The position numbers were made by a program, and so were the translations under genes. Of a stretch of DNA of 18,667 nt, positions 8,701 to 15,600 are shown in pieces. Positions within the stretch are counted from its first letter, which is position 1. Each line of letters opens with the position of its first letter. The stretch spans positions 1 to 18,667 of the forward strand of contig CAMDDI010000031.1 of the NCBI GenBank assembly GCA_945890905.1, read 5' to 3'. The notes under the pieces were generated by a model. The model was not told where the DNA came from, did not search any database, and was given only the letters and a program-made list of their open reading frames with translations. The stretch comes from Bacteriovorax stolpii. Lineage in GTDB: Bacteria > Bdellovibrionota > Bacteriovoracia > Bacteriovoracales > Bacteriovoracaceae.

Positions 8701-9257
8701 AGCCGCACCGGAGGATGAGAAATTGGATAAATATCAAAAATTTCGCCCCTACGGGAAAAAGTTCCAGGCTCCTCAATGGTACTTGCGGGAAAATAACCCA
8801 TCTCGGCTAGTCGGCCTGCTAAATCAAGTGGGGTGATGATGTCGTCTTTACGGACCGTGAAAGAATTTTTTTTGAAAAAATCCTGATCAGGACCCAAAAG
8901 CAAAGCAGCTTCCCAAGTGGTTACGATAATCGTTTGAGAATTATTTTGCAGGGCCTGAAGAACTGACCAGCGCTGCATCAGCGCACTTTCTGAAGTGAGA
9001 ATAGAACTATAGAGAGAGTGATTGTGCCCTGGGTAAATTTGAATATTCTTTAAATGCTTCAGAGCTTCATAAACTTCCTCGGCTTCATCTTGATCTGAAC
9101 AAACAAGAACATGTGTTGTTCTAAAGAGCTGTTCAGAAAAATAACTACCCGCAAGAAGCGACCATTGATTAGGAGAAATCCCTTTCAACGAAAGTTCTGT
9201 TTGGTTGGCCAACCAATAATTTAGTTTGTTGCTGATTCCGTTAAATAACTTTTCCAT
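5775..9257 (-). CDS. mfd: Transcription-repair coupling factor (Mfd)
   Basis: Mfd is a 1160-residue DNA translocase (E. coli 1148) that pushes stalled RNA polymerase off lesions and recruits UvrA. Domain order is complete. The UvrB-like N-terminal region contains GTFSRRGEIFDIYP (165-178) and VRLHYFDD (184-191); Arg170, Arg185 and Phe189 align with the E. coli residues I recall as UvrA contacts. The RNA polymerase-interaction domain starts near 492 (NDYVVHRDFGIGVYKGLEPI). The RecG-like helicase has Walker A GDVGFGKT at 643-650, DEEH at 744-747, TATPIPRT near 770 and RGRIGRSDR near 913. The translocation motif follows (RGAGDILGGEQSGH), then a C-terminal D7-like domain. It is the first gene of the minus-strand convoy, divergent from nuoA, with GGA 5 nt before the ATG. 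Confidence 0.97.
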   Translation of the reverse strand: MEKLFNGISNKLNYWLANQTELSLKGISPNQWSLLAGSYFSEQLFRTTHVLVCSDQDEAEEVYEALKHLKNIQIYPGHNHSLYSSILTSESALMQRWSVLQALQNNSQTIIVTTWEAALLLGPDQDFFKKNSFTVRKDDIITPLDLAGRLAEMGYFPASTIEEPGTFSRRGEIFDIYPISHPPVRLHYFDDLIEEIFGVDVETQKTNREVTFNEVCLTPGAGYLTKDPYATNLRSKVPQAQPSFKNRYEARKSLFQKMGEGQLFDNYPLFIPLFFEKPKTLLDFLPGDAKITFINSDNGQNNFEQFTTQQKEDFAEISKDVETSSIIPSLDNFYLSEFPKLNFKILRIDQLDITVDLASPFTGELHLNLEKLRTYLQIKTQSAGETVADNKFEYIKASLKTLKKELSVHGHLIVTYKTENARQELQYLLDENGLNAIGTRLHFVFGKLDEGFYYKNENIFVLSESDFFAVKKKKTKQVKATDKDLFAEQLATLKINDYVVHRDFGIGVYKGLEPIMAGDQQSDYLVIMYEDNDKVYVPVYKLNLVQKHADASSGIKVASLKSKKFSELKTKARSSVKKLAFDLLKLQAERKLRGGFSFSEPDHMYKEFELSFAFEETPDQEKAIQDVLSDMQEQFPMDRLVCGDVGFGKTEVAMRAAMKAVLDKKQVVILVPTTVLALQHYHSFKKRFENFPVNVDFISRFKTPKEKVEVMQKVAEGKVDILIGTHAVLSDKLEFHDLGLLVIDEEHRFGVAHKEKLKVIKSGVDVLTMTATPIPRTLQLSFLGIRDLSLIQTAPPRRQSIKTYIIKEDDLTLKSAIEKELSRGGQIYYVHNRVHDIEEHELYLKKLVPNARVLVTHGQMNERELEKRLNDFYAHKADILLATTIIESGIDIPNANTMIIDRADTYGLAQLHQLRGRIGRSDRKAYAYFMVPENRILSENSQRRLQALQTYAEIGAGFALASSDMEIRGAGDILGGEQSGHIEAIGLEFYMDLLQEAIQEIRGEQKVAAKNIEIQAPFSAYIPNSYIPDHALRLKYYKRLSNCNEMKRLEDIIGELTDAFGLTPRELEALFSILRSRIFFQPLGLRLVKVGGTQISLFYDQEILNHNHQLRDKMLNFFMNKPKLYKLNPDASVSCFFKDPVTHHTLLDFAKHIAGQMGVC

Positions 9258-9403
9258 TTATTTCCGACTTAAAGACTTCAATTTTTCGCAGCGAACATGT
9301 AGCAGCGATTCCCTATCTTACTAAAATAACATCTTTCCTATTTTCAACATCTTTTGTATCTTTAAACTACTTTTCTGAGTCTTTAATTGCAGTGGAGATT
9401 TCC
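9258..9403. promoter_or_regulatory. Divergent mfd / nuoA intergenic region
   Basis: These 146 A+T-rich bases separate two diverging gene groups, so they should hold promoters for both. On the plus strand TAAAAT at 9322-9327 matches five of six bases of a -10 box, but no good -35 is found 16-18 bp upstream. On the minus strand TTGAAA resembles a -35 box, yet the nearest -10-like TAAGAT is 21 bp away, too far for a standard sigma-70 site. The promoters are inferred from gene layout; their exact positions are not resolved. Confidence 0.35.
9394..9397 (+). promoter_or_regulatory. Ribosome binding site deciding the nuoA start
   Basis: GGAG sits 6 nt before the ATG at 9404. It lies just inside an alternative upstream GTG reading (9392), which would itself have no binding site. 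This makes ATG 9404 the better start. Confidence 0.8.
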
Positions 9404-9820
9404 ATGACACCAGCTAATTTTGATGGATTAATGCCCGTAGTTATCTTTATGGGTCTAGCGGTAGCACTTTTTGTAGGCGGACATTTTGCGTCTGTTCTCC
9501 TAGCGCCGAAGAAGCCATCTCATCTCAAATCTACTCCTTACGAGTGTGGTGAGCAACCTGTAGGTTCTGCTTGGTCCATGTTCAACGTGCGTTTCTACGT
9601 TGTGGGTTTGATCTTTATCATCTTTGATGTGGAATCTGTACTGATGTTTCCAGTTGCTGCAATTTTTAGAGAGCTTAATGATATGGGTCACGGCGGTTAC
9701 GCTTTGATTGTTTTCCTTAGCTTCATTTCTATTTTAATTGAAGGTATCGCTTATTGTTGGAAGAAAGGTGACCTTGATTGGGTTAAATCTTTCCAGGTTT
9801 CAACCAAAAATAATAAATAA
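9404..9820 (+). CDS. nuoA: NADH-quinone oxidoreductase subunit A (ND3 homologue)
   Basis: This 138-residue inner-membrane subunit of complex I has three predicted membrane helices. The conserved loop between the first two helices, next to the quinone channel, is present: YECG at 46-49, followed by the helix FYVVGLIFIIFDVESVLMFP with its buried acidic residues. The third helix (ALIVFLSFISILIEGIAY) ends in a Lys-rich, Trp-containing tail. In the assembled enzyme NuoA, NuoH and NuoJ form the link between quinone site and proton channels. It opens the seven-gene membrane-arm operon. nuoB, which usually follows, is missing, and nuoH begins only 10 bp after the stop. Confidence 0.95.
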   Translation: MTPANFDGLMPVVIFMGLAVALFVGGHFASVLLAPKKPSHLKSTPYECGEQPVGSAWSMFNVRFYVVGLIFIIFDVESVLMFPVAAIFRELNDMGHGGYALIVFLSFISILIEGIAYCWKKGDLDWVKSFQVSTKNNK

Positions 9821-9830
9821 GGTCTAAGTC

Positions 9831-10946
9831 ATGAATCAAACCGTTGTTAGTTATCTTTCCCAGTATGAATTTTATGATGTTTTGCTAGCTGCTTTCGGAA
9901 AAAATGAAGGTCTTCTCGCATTCGCCATTTATCTTTTGGGTGGAGTCATCATTGTAGGTCTTTGCGCCACAATTGGTGGCCTGGGTACTTTCGCAGAAAG
10001 AAAGATCTCAGCCGATATTCAACAGCGTCTTGGACCTAACCGAGTTGGGCCTTACGGAATTCTTCAGTTTTTAGCTGATGGTGTGAAAATGATGACAAAA
10101 GAAGATGTCATGCCTTTTACGGCAGATAAAATGCTCTTCTATCTTGCTCCTATGCTTGCCCTTGTTGGTGTGTTTGCCACTCTTGCTGTTCTCCCTTTTT
10201 CTTCAGGTCTGATGATGGCCGATTTAAATGTAGGGATTTTTTATCTTATCGCCATTTCTTCTCTGGTTGGAGTGAGTGTCTTTCTTGGTGGATACGCTTC
10301 GAATTCAAAGTGGTCAATGCTCGGTGGTATGCGAGGAGCTTCGCAAATTATTTCTTACGAAATCCCCGTTACTATTTCGATTCTTGCAGTTACCTTGCTT
10401 GCGGGCGGAATGAGTTTCGGAACGATTATGAGTCATCAGCGCGGACTACCTACAAACTGGTTTATCTTTCACAACCCTTTTGCATTCATTGCTGGTTTTG
10501 TATATTTCATTGGCGCTCTGGCCGAAACAAACCGTGCTCCTTTCGATCTACCTGAAGCAGAGTCTGAACTTGTATCTGGTTACCACACTGAGTATACCGG
10601 TATGCGTTTTGGATTTTTTGCCTTAGCAGAATACATCGAAGTATTTGTTGTTTGTGGAGTGGGTGCAGCCCTGTTCTTGGGTGGATCTAACCTTCCTTTT
10701 GATATTTCTTTCGACATCATCCCTCTTCAGCTTCTTGAAGTGGTGATCTTTATGTCTAAAGCTCTTGCTCTCTATTATGTGGTGATTTGGATTCGTTGGA
10801 CTTTTCCTCGCTTGCGCGTGGATCAGCTCATGGCGATCTGTTGGAAATACTTAACTCCTATTGCGATCTTTAACCTTATTGGTTGTGCAGTTTGGGTTGT
10901 GGTTTTTAACGGCAAATCAATTGCTGAACTAATTTTTGGACATTAA
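9831..10946 (+). CDS. nuoH: NADH-quinone oxidoreductase subunit H (ND1 homologue)
   Basis: This 371-residue subunit forms the quinone entry chamber at the base of the peripheral arm. The conserved stretch ERKISADIQQRLGPNRVGP spans 56-74. The acidic loop that lines the chamber, AETNRAPFDLPEAESELVSG, begins at 231 (Glu232, Asp239, Glu242, Glu244 and Glu246 all kept), followed by YHTEYTGMRFGFFALAEY. It is longer than E. coli NuoH (325), with extra residues mainly at the N-terminus before the first helix and near the C-terminus. AAGG lies 8 nt before the ATG. Downstream, nuoJ follows after 13 bp, so nuoI, normally between H and J, is absent. Confidence 0.96.
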   Translation: MNQTVVSYLSQYEFYDVLLAAFGKNEGLLAFAIYLLGGVIIVGLCATIGGLGTFAERKISADIQQRLGPNRVGPYGILQFLADGVKMMTKEDVMPFTADKMLFYLAPMLALVGVFATLAVLPFSSGLMMADLNVGIFYLIAISSLVGVSVFLGGYASNSKWSMLGGMRGASQIISYEIPVTISILAVTLLAGGMSFGTIMSHQRGLPTNWFIFHNPFAFIAGFVYFIGALAETNRAPFDLPEAESELVSGYHTEYTGMRFGFFALAEYIEVFVVCGVGAALFLGGSNLPFDISFDIIPLQLLEVVIFMSKALALYYVVIWIRWTFPRLRVDQLMAICWKYLTPIAIFNLIGCAVWVVVFNGKSIAELIFGH

Positions 10947-10959
10947 TTAAGGATCTGCC

Positions 10960-11493
10960 ATGTTCGCACAATTTCTTTTCATATCGTCTGCGCTTCTTAC
11001 CCTCGGGGGAGCTGTGGCGGTTTTAGTGACAAAAAATATCATGCACTCATGTATTTATCTTCTTGCTTCGCTTATCGGAATTGCGGGTCTCTATGCAACT
11101 CTTGGGGCTGACTTTGTGGCCGTGACACAAATCATGGTTTACGTTGGTGGTGTTGTGATCTTGATGCTCTTTGCGGTCATGCTTACAGGTGGTAAAGATT
11201 TCGTTTCTCGCGCGCAAAATCTTTTGGGTCTTGCTCCTTCGATGGGTAACCGTTGGACGTTCTCGGTAGGTATTCTGGTTGCCTTGGTATTTCTTGCGAC
11301 CAACATCAAACTTATTTTAAATGTATCAAAATCTATTCCTGCAAAAACTTTTGGAAACGAGTTTCCATCAACTGTGAATCAGATTGGTCATTTGCTTGTT
11401 AAAGAGCACGTGTTGGCCTTTGAACTTTCTTCAGTCTTATTATTAGGTGCTCTCGTGGGTGCAGCGATTATCGCTCGTCCTCGTAAGCAATAA
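10960..11493 (+). CDS. nuoJ: NADH-quinone oxidoreductase subunit J (ND6 homologue)
   Basis: This 177-residue subunit (E. coli 184) has about five predicted membrane helices. The family's most conserved segment is present as TQIMVYVGGVVILMLFAVML (56-75). This is the third helix, whose pi-bulge region around Tyr61 helps pass conformational change and protons between the quinone site and the antiporter subunits. The N-terminal part (VTKNIMHSCIYLLASLIG) also follows the family pattern. AAGGA lies 6 nt before the ATG, and the gene is 13 bp after nuoH and 11 bp before nuoK. Confidence 0.94.
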   Translation: MFAQFLFISSALLTLGGAVAVLVTKNIMHSCIYLLASLIGIAGLYATLGADFVAVTQIMVYVGGVVILMLFAVMLTGGKDFVSRAQNLLGLAPSMGNRWTFSVGILVALVFLATNIKLILNVSKSIPAKTFGNEFPSTVNQIGHLLVKEHVLAFELSSVLLLGALVGAAIIARPRKQ

Positions 11494-11504
11494 GCGGGAT
11501 TTAT

Positions 11505-11810
11505 ATGATGGGTTTAGCCTCTTACTTAATTATCTCTCTCATCTTGTTTGTGATCGGTATTACCGTCATGATCGCAAGAAAAAACATCGTGGCCATCCTT
11601 CTAGGGATTGAGCTTGTGTTAAACGCTGCCGCCCTTAACTTTGTTGCTTACTCTCGTTTTGCAACAAACAATCTGGATGGGCACATTTTCAGTTTATTCA
11701 TTATCGTTGTGGCCGCTGCTGAGGCCGCTGTTGGTTTAGCTATTGTTATTCGCTTCTTCCAAATTAAAGAAACGATTCACGTAGACGAAGCCACCACGCT
11801 CCGAAACTAA
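11505..11810 (+). CDS. nuoK: NADH-quinone oxidoreductase subunit K (ND4L homologue)
   Basis: NuoK is a 101-residue, three-helix subunit, essentially the standard length of 100. The two membrane glutamates needed for proton transfer are in place: Glu36 in LLGIELVLNAAALNF, with the same numbering as E. coli, and Glu73 in VVAAAEAAVGLAIVI, one off E. coli Glu72. Two ATG codons are adjacent (11505 and 11508), both in reach of GGGA at 11496-11499. I report the first, but the start could be one codon later. Confidence 0.95.
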   Translation: MMGLASYLIISLILFVIGITVMIARKNIVAILLGIELVLNAAALNFVAYSRFATNNLDGHIFSLFIIVVAAAEAAVGLAIVIRFFQIKETIHVDEATTLRN

Positions 11811-11820
11811 GGGTTTTTGC

Positions 11821-14043
11821 ATGGAATATACTGTTGGTAACATTGCACCGATTTTTCTCGCGCCAGTTTTAGCGTTTATTATTAACGCATTCTTTGGCAG
11901 AAAGCTCCCTCGTCAGGGTGATTGGCTTGCAACTTTAAGCATCTTTGTTTCTTTTGTTTTCTCAGCTCGAATTTTTTCTGATTTTGTTTTCGGAAAGTTT
12001 GCGACTGATTTCTTTATCCACAAAACGTTTACTTGGTTTGATCTTTCTTACGGTACTTATATCTGGAAAGTAGACATGGGTATCTATATTGATAACATGT
12101 CAGCCATAATGCTTCTCATGGTTTCAGGCGTAGCAACCCTGATTCATCTCTTTTCTACTTGGTATATGGAGCATGATGAGAAGCACGGTCGCTTCTTTAT
12201 TTTCCTGCCTCTCTTTACTTCGGCCATGCTCGGACTCGTATTGTCGGATAACTTATTTTCTCTCTTTATCTTTTGGGAAATCATGGGCTTTTGCTCATAT
12301 TCACTCATCGGTATCTATAATAAAAAAGAAAAAGCCGGAGATGCTTCTCTTAAAGCTTTCATGACCACTCGCGTGGGGGATGTTTTCCTTCTTTTAGGAA
12401 TCGTTGCTTTGTGGATGGTGATTGGAAGTGTGGCCTACGTTGATATTTACGCTGCTATTGCTGAAGGTAAATTCACAGGCCAAGCAGTTTTAGGTATGTC
12501 ATTTGCTACATTTACTGCGATCTGTATTTTCTTGGGAGCTATGGGTAAGTCAGCTCAGTTTCCACTTCATGTGTGGCTACCTGATGCGATGATGGGTCCT
12601 ACTCCTGGTTCTGCTCTTATCCACGCTGCGACTATGGTTACAGCTGGGGTTTGGGTTTCTCTTCGCATGTATCCGCTTATGGTTTTGGGTGACATCACCT
12701 GGTTTATCGCAGTCATTGGGGCCATCACCGCTTTCGGTGCAGCCACTATTGCGACAGTACAAACAGATATAAAAGCCGTCCTGGCCTACTCAACACTCTC
12801 GCAACTTGGCTATATGATCATGGGTGTTGGTGTGGGTTCATACAACGCTGCTTTCATGCATGTGATTACTCACGCTTTCTTCAAAGCATGTCTCTTCTTG
12901 TCTGCAGGTTCAATTATTCACTCAGTTCACGAGCAAGAAATGCCTAAGCTTGGCGGTCTTCGTAAGTATCTTCCTTATACTCACTTTGCCATGATGGCCT
13001 GTACACTTGCTATCGCTGGTATCCCATTCTTCTCTGGATTTGTTTCGAAAGACAGAATTTTAGGGGACGCTCTTTATTATGGATTCATGGCCGGTCAGAA
13101 TCCACTTCTTGCGATTGTTCCAATTTTAGGATTTGCTGGAGCGGGTTTAACAGCATTCTATATGTTCCGTATGATGTTCTTAACTTTCTATGGCGAGAAT
13201 CGCACTCATGCTCATCACGATGATCACGGTCATGCAACTCACGGGCTTGCTAAACCTGCTCACGGACATGATGATCATCACCACGAAATTCATCATGAGC
13301 ATTTAGATCTTAGATCAAATGTACCCCTTCTCATTTTGTCAGTGTTCACCCTCGGTTTCTGGTTCTGTGGAACAGTAACTGGTCAAGAGTTTGGAAAAGT
13401 TTTTGGCAAGAAAACAGAGTGGTTTAAAGTTTTAGTTGAAGCTCCCAAAGTTGAGAGATTTGTAAATCACGCCCGCGAACCTTTCGGTGGAATTGATTTA
13501 CGTGATAAAACTGAGCTTCCACATGCTCACTATCACCACCAGTCTGGTTACGCTGGACCAAATCCAGATGATCACAAGCTTCATTCTGCTCACACCATCG
13601 GTGCGCTCGCTTCAATTGTGATTGCTTTCTCTGGTGTGTTCTTAGCTTTCCTTATGTATATCCAACATACATTAAAACCTTGGGCGACCAAATTGCCAGG
13701 TCTCACAACTCTTCTTCAGAACAAGTACTACTTTGATAATTTCTACATCGATATCATTATCAAGAAAGGTCTTTTGGGTCTAAACCGAGGCTTGGCCTGG
13801 TTTGACTTAGGTGTTTATGACCGCTTTGCCGTGGACGGCTGGGCATCAGTGAACCGTGTACTTTTCAAATCATCGAAGTGGTTTGATAACGTTGTAGTTG
13901 ATGCCATCGGAGTTGATGGAACGGGTGTGGCCGTTAACTTATTCAATTTAGTTTTAAGAATCTTGCAGTCAGGTAAGATCCAGTTCTACTTCATTATGTT
14001 AATCATGGTTCTTGCTTCTTATATTTGGACAGTAAATATTTAG
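11821..14043 (+). CDS. nuoL: NADH-quinone oxidoreductase subunit L (ND5 homologue)
   Basis: This is the distal antiporter-like proton-pumping subunit. At 740 residues it is longer than E. coli NuoL (613). Pump residues are conserved: Glu153 in FWEIMGFCSYSLIG, Lys243 in GKSAQFPLHVWLPDAM and His268 in SALIHAATMVTAGVW. The C-terminal half has the lateral-helix region typical of NuoL (NKYYFDNFYIDIIIKK, then LAWFDLGVYDRFAVDGW) and a final membrane helix. The extra length lies largely between about 455 and 600. There, 14 histidines fall within residues 463-494, and seven more within 568-591, mixed with Asp and Gly. The segment lies outside the conserved helices and may bind metal. Its neighbours nuoA, H, J and K rule out an Mrp-antiporter or hydrogenase subunit. 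AAGGG precedes the ATG. Confidence 0.96.
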   Translation: MEYTVGNIAPIFLAPVLAFIINAFFGRKLPRQGDWLATLSIFVSFVFSARIFSDFVFGKFATDFFIHKTFTWFDLSYGTYIWKVDMGIYIDNMSAIMLLMVSGVATLIHLFSTWYMEHDEKHGRFFIFLPLFTSAMLGLVLSDNLFSLFIFWEIMGFCSYSLIGIYNKKEKAGDASLKAFMTTRVGDVFLLLGIVALWMVIGSVAYVDIYAAIAEGKFTGQAVLGMSFATFTAICIFLGAMGKSAQFPLHVWLPDAMMGPTPGSALIHAATMVTAGVWVSLRMYPLMVLGDITWFIAVIGAITAFGAATIATVQTDIKAVLAYSTLSQLGYMIMGVGVGSYNAAFMHVITHAFFKACLFLSAGSIIHSVHEQEMPKLGGLRKYLPYTHFAMMACTLAIAGIPFFSGFVSKDRILGDALYYGFMAGQNPLLAIVPILGFAGAGLTAFYMFRMMFLTFYGENRTHAHHDDHGHATHGLAKPAHGHDDHHHEIHHEHLDLRSNVPLLILSVFTLGFWFCGTVTGQEFGKVFGKKTEWFKVLVEAPKVERFVNHAREPFGGIDLRDKTELPHAHYHHQSGYAGPNPDDHKLHSAHTIGALASIVIAFSGVFLAFLMYIQHTLKPWATKLPGLTTLLQNKYYFDNFYIDIIIKKGLLGLNRGLAWFDLGVYDRFAVDGWASVNRVLFKSSKWFDNVVVDAIGVDGTGVAVNLFNLVLRILQSGKIQFYFIMLIMVLASYIWTVNI

Positions 14044-14067
14044 TTTTTTTATAGAGAGAGGTTCGTT

Positions 14068-15588
14068 GTGAACGGAATTTTGAATTACATTTTATGGTTG
14101 CCGATTATCGGAATGATCGGTGTTCTCCTTACTCCAAAAGCAAAGGAAAATGCCATCCGAATGATCACCCTCGTAACGACAGGGGTTACCCTTGCACTTA
14201 CGGTCGTGCTGTTTCTGAAGTTCGATAACGCAGCTACAGGAATGCAATTCATGGTGCAAGTACCTTGGATTGAGCAGTTTCATATCAATTACACATTAGG
14301 TGTAGATGGTATTACTCTTGCGATGACATTCTTGAACGCACTTTTATTCTTCATTTGTACTCTGTCTTCTTGGACAGTTCACAAATCAGTAAAAGGTTAC
14401 TTCGCACTCTTGTTGATGCTTCAATCAACTGTGTTCGGTGTGTTCTTCTCTTTAGATTTCTTCCTCTTCTACGTTTATTGGGAAGTAATGCTTCTTCCGA
14501 TGTTCTTCCTCATCGGAATCTGGGGTGGAGAAAACAGAGAATACGCAGCTATCAAGTTCTTTCTCTATACATTCTTTGGTTCGATTTTCATGCTAGTTGG
14601 TATCATTGCTCTCTATTACGCTTCTGGAAAAGGTGTTGATTCATTCAGCATTCTTGCTCACCAGGGTGGTAAATATACTCAGCTCACCGTTGATGTATTT
14701 GGAACAACATTCTCATTTGAGAGACTCTTCTTCTGGTTTATGTTTTTGGGCTTTGCCATTAAGGTGCCTATATTTCCTTTCCATACTTGGCTCCCTCACG
14801 CTCACGTACAAGCACCTACTGCGGTTTCAGTCATTCTCGCAGGGGTTCTACTTAAGATGGGTACTTACGGATTTCTTCGAATCGCTTTCCCGATCTTCCC
14901 AATGGCCGCGGTTGAGAATTCAACAATCATTGCGGTTCTCGGTTTGATCTCTGTGATCTACGGAGCTTTCTGTGCCATGGCCCAGGATGATGTAAAAAAA
15001 CTAGTGGCTTACTCATCTGTATCCCACATGGGGTTTGTGATGCTTGGACTTTCGGCCATGACCATCCAGGGTATGTCTGGGGCCGTTCTTCAAATGTTTA
15101 ACCATGGTACATCTACTGCGATGATGTTCTTACTCATCGGTATTCTTTATGAGCGCTCTCACCACCGCTGGATTGTTAAGCCAGACGGGTCAAAAGGTTT
15201 CGGCGGACTCTATACTCAACTTCCAAAATACTCAGTAGTTTTCATTATTGGTATGTTTGCTTCTTTGGGTCTTCCAGGTCTTTCAGGGTTTATCTCTGAA
15301 GCTCTGATCTTCCTCGGAATGTACCAAAGATTTACAACCATTACTGTTATCGCAGTAGTTGGTCTCTTGATTGGTGCTGCTTATCTTCTCTGGATGTTCA
15401 AACGTATGTTCTTTGGAGAAGTGAATCCAGATTGCAAAGAGTACGAAGATATGAATAAGAGAGAAATTTTCTACATGCTACCACTGTGCGCGTGTGTGAT
15501 TTATTTCGGAATTTTCCCTGGTCCACTTTTGGATGTAATGAAAGTTTCTGTAGGTCAACTTGTTGATCTACTAGCTAAGTTCTCTTAA
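14068..15588 (+). CDS. nuoM: NADH-quinone oxidoreductase subunit M (ND4 homologue)
   Basis: This 506-residue antiporter-like subunit matches E. coli NuoM in length (509). The key glutamate is Glu139 in YWEVMLLPMFFLIGIWGG, the counterpart of E. coli Glu144. The broken-helix lysine is Lys232 in AIKVPIFPFHTWLPHAHVQA, followed by PTAVSVILAGVLLKMGTYG with a further conserved lysine. The N-terminal VDGITLAMTFLNAL pattern is also typical. The start is a GTG codon with GAGAGG 6 nt upstream. It follows nuoL after 24 bp, the widest gap in the operon, and precedes nuoN by 12 bp. Confidence 0.96.
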   Translation: MNGILNYILWLPIIGMIGVLLTPKAKENAIRMITLVTTGVTLALTVVLFLKFDNAATGMQFMVQVPWIEQFHINYTLGVDGITLAMTFLNALLFFICTLSSWTVHKSVKGYFALLLMLQSTVFGVFFSLDFFLFYVYWEVMLLPMFFLIGIWGGENREYAAIKFFLYTFFGSIFMLVGIIALYYASGKGVDSFSILAHQGGKYTQLTVDVFGTTFSFERLFFWFMFLGFAIKVPIFPFHTWLPHAHVQAPTAVSVILAGVLLKMGTYGFLRIAFPIFPMAAVENSTIIAVLGLISVIYGAFCAMAQDDVKKLVAYSSVSHMGFVMLGLSAMTIQGMSGAVLQMFNHGTSTAMMFLLIGILYERSHHRWIVKPDGSKGFGGLYTQLPKYSVVFIIGMFASLGLPGLSGFISEALIFLGMYQRFTTITVIAVVGLLIGAAYLLWMFKRMFFGEVNPDCKEYEDMNKREIFYMLPLCACVIYFGIFPGPLLDVMKVSVGQLVDLLAKFS

Positions 15589-15600
15589 GCGAGGTTTTTT

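Noticed and set aside
9392..9403. GTG start four codons upstream for nuoA
   Set aside because: GGAG at 9394-9397 lies within this extension and is well spaced for the ATG at 9404; the extra residues are not a family feature.
13207..13593. The CAT/CAC-rich stretch in nuoL as a DNA tandem repeat
   Set aside because: Unit lengths and codons vary; the signal is protein composition (histidine), not a repeated DNA unit.
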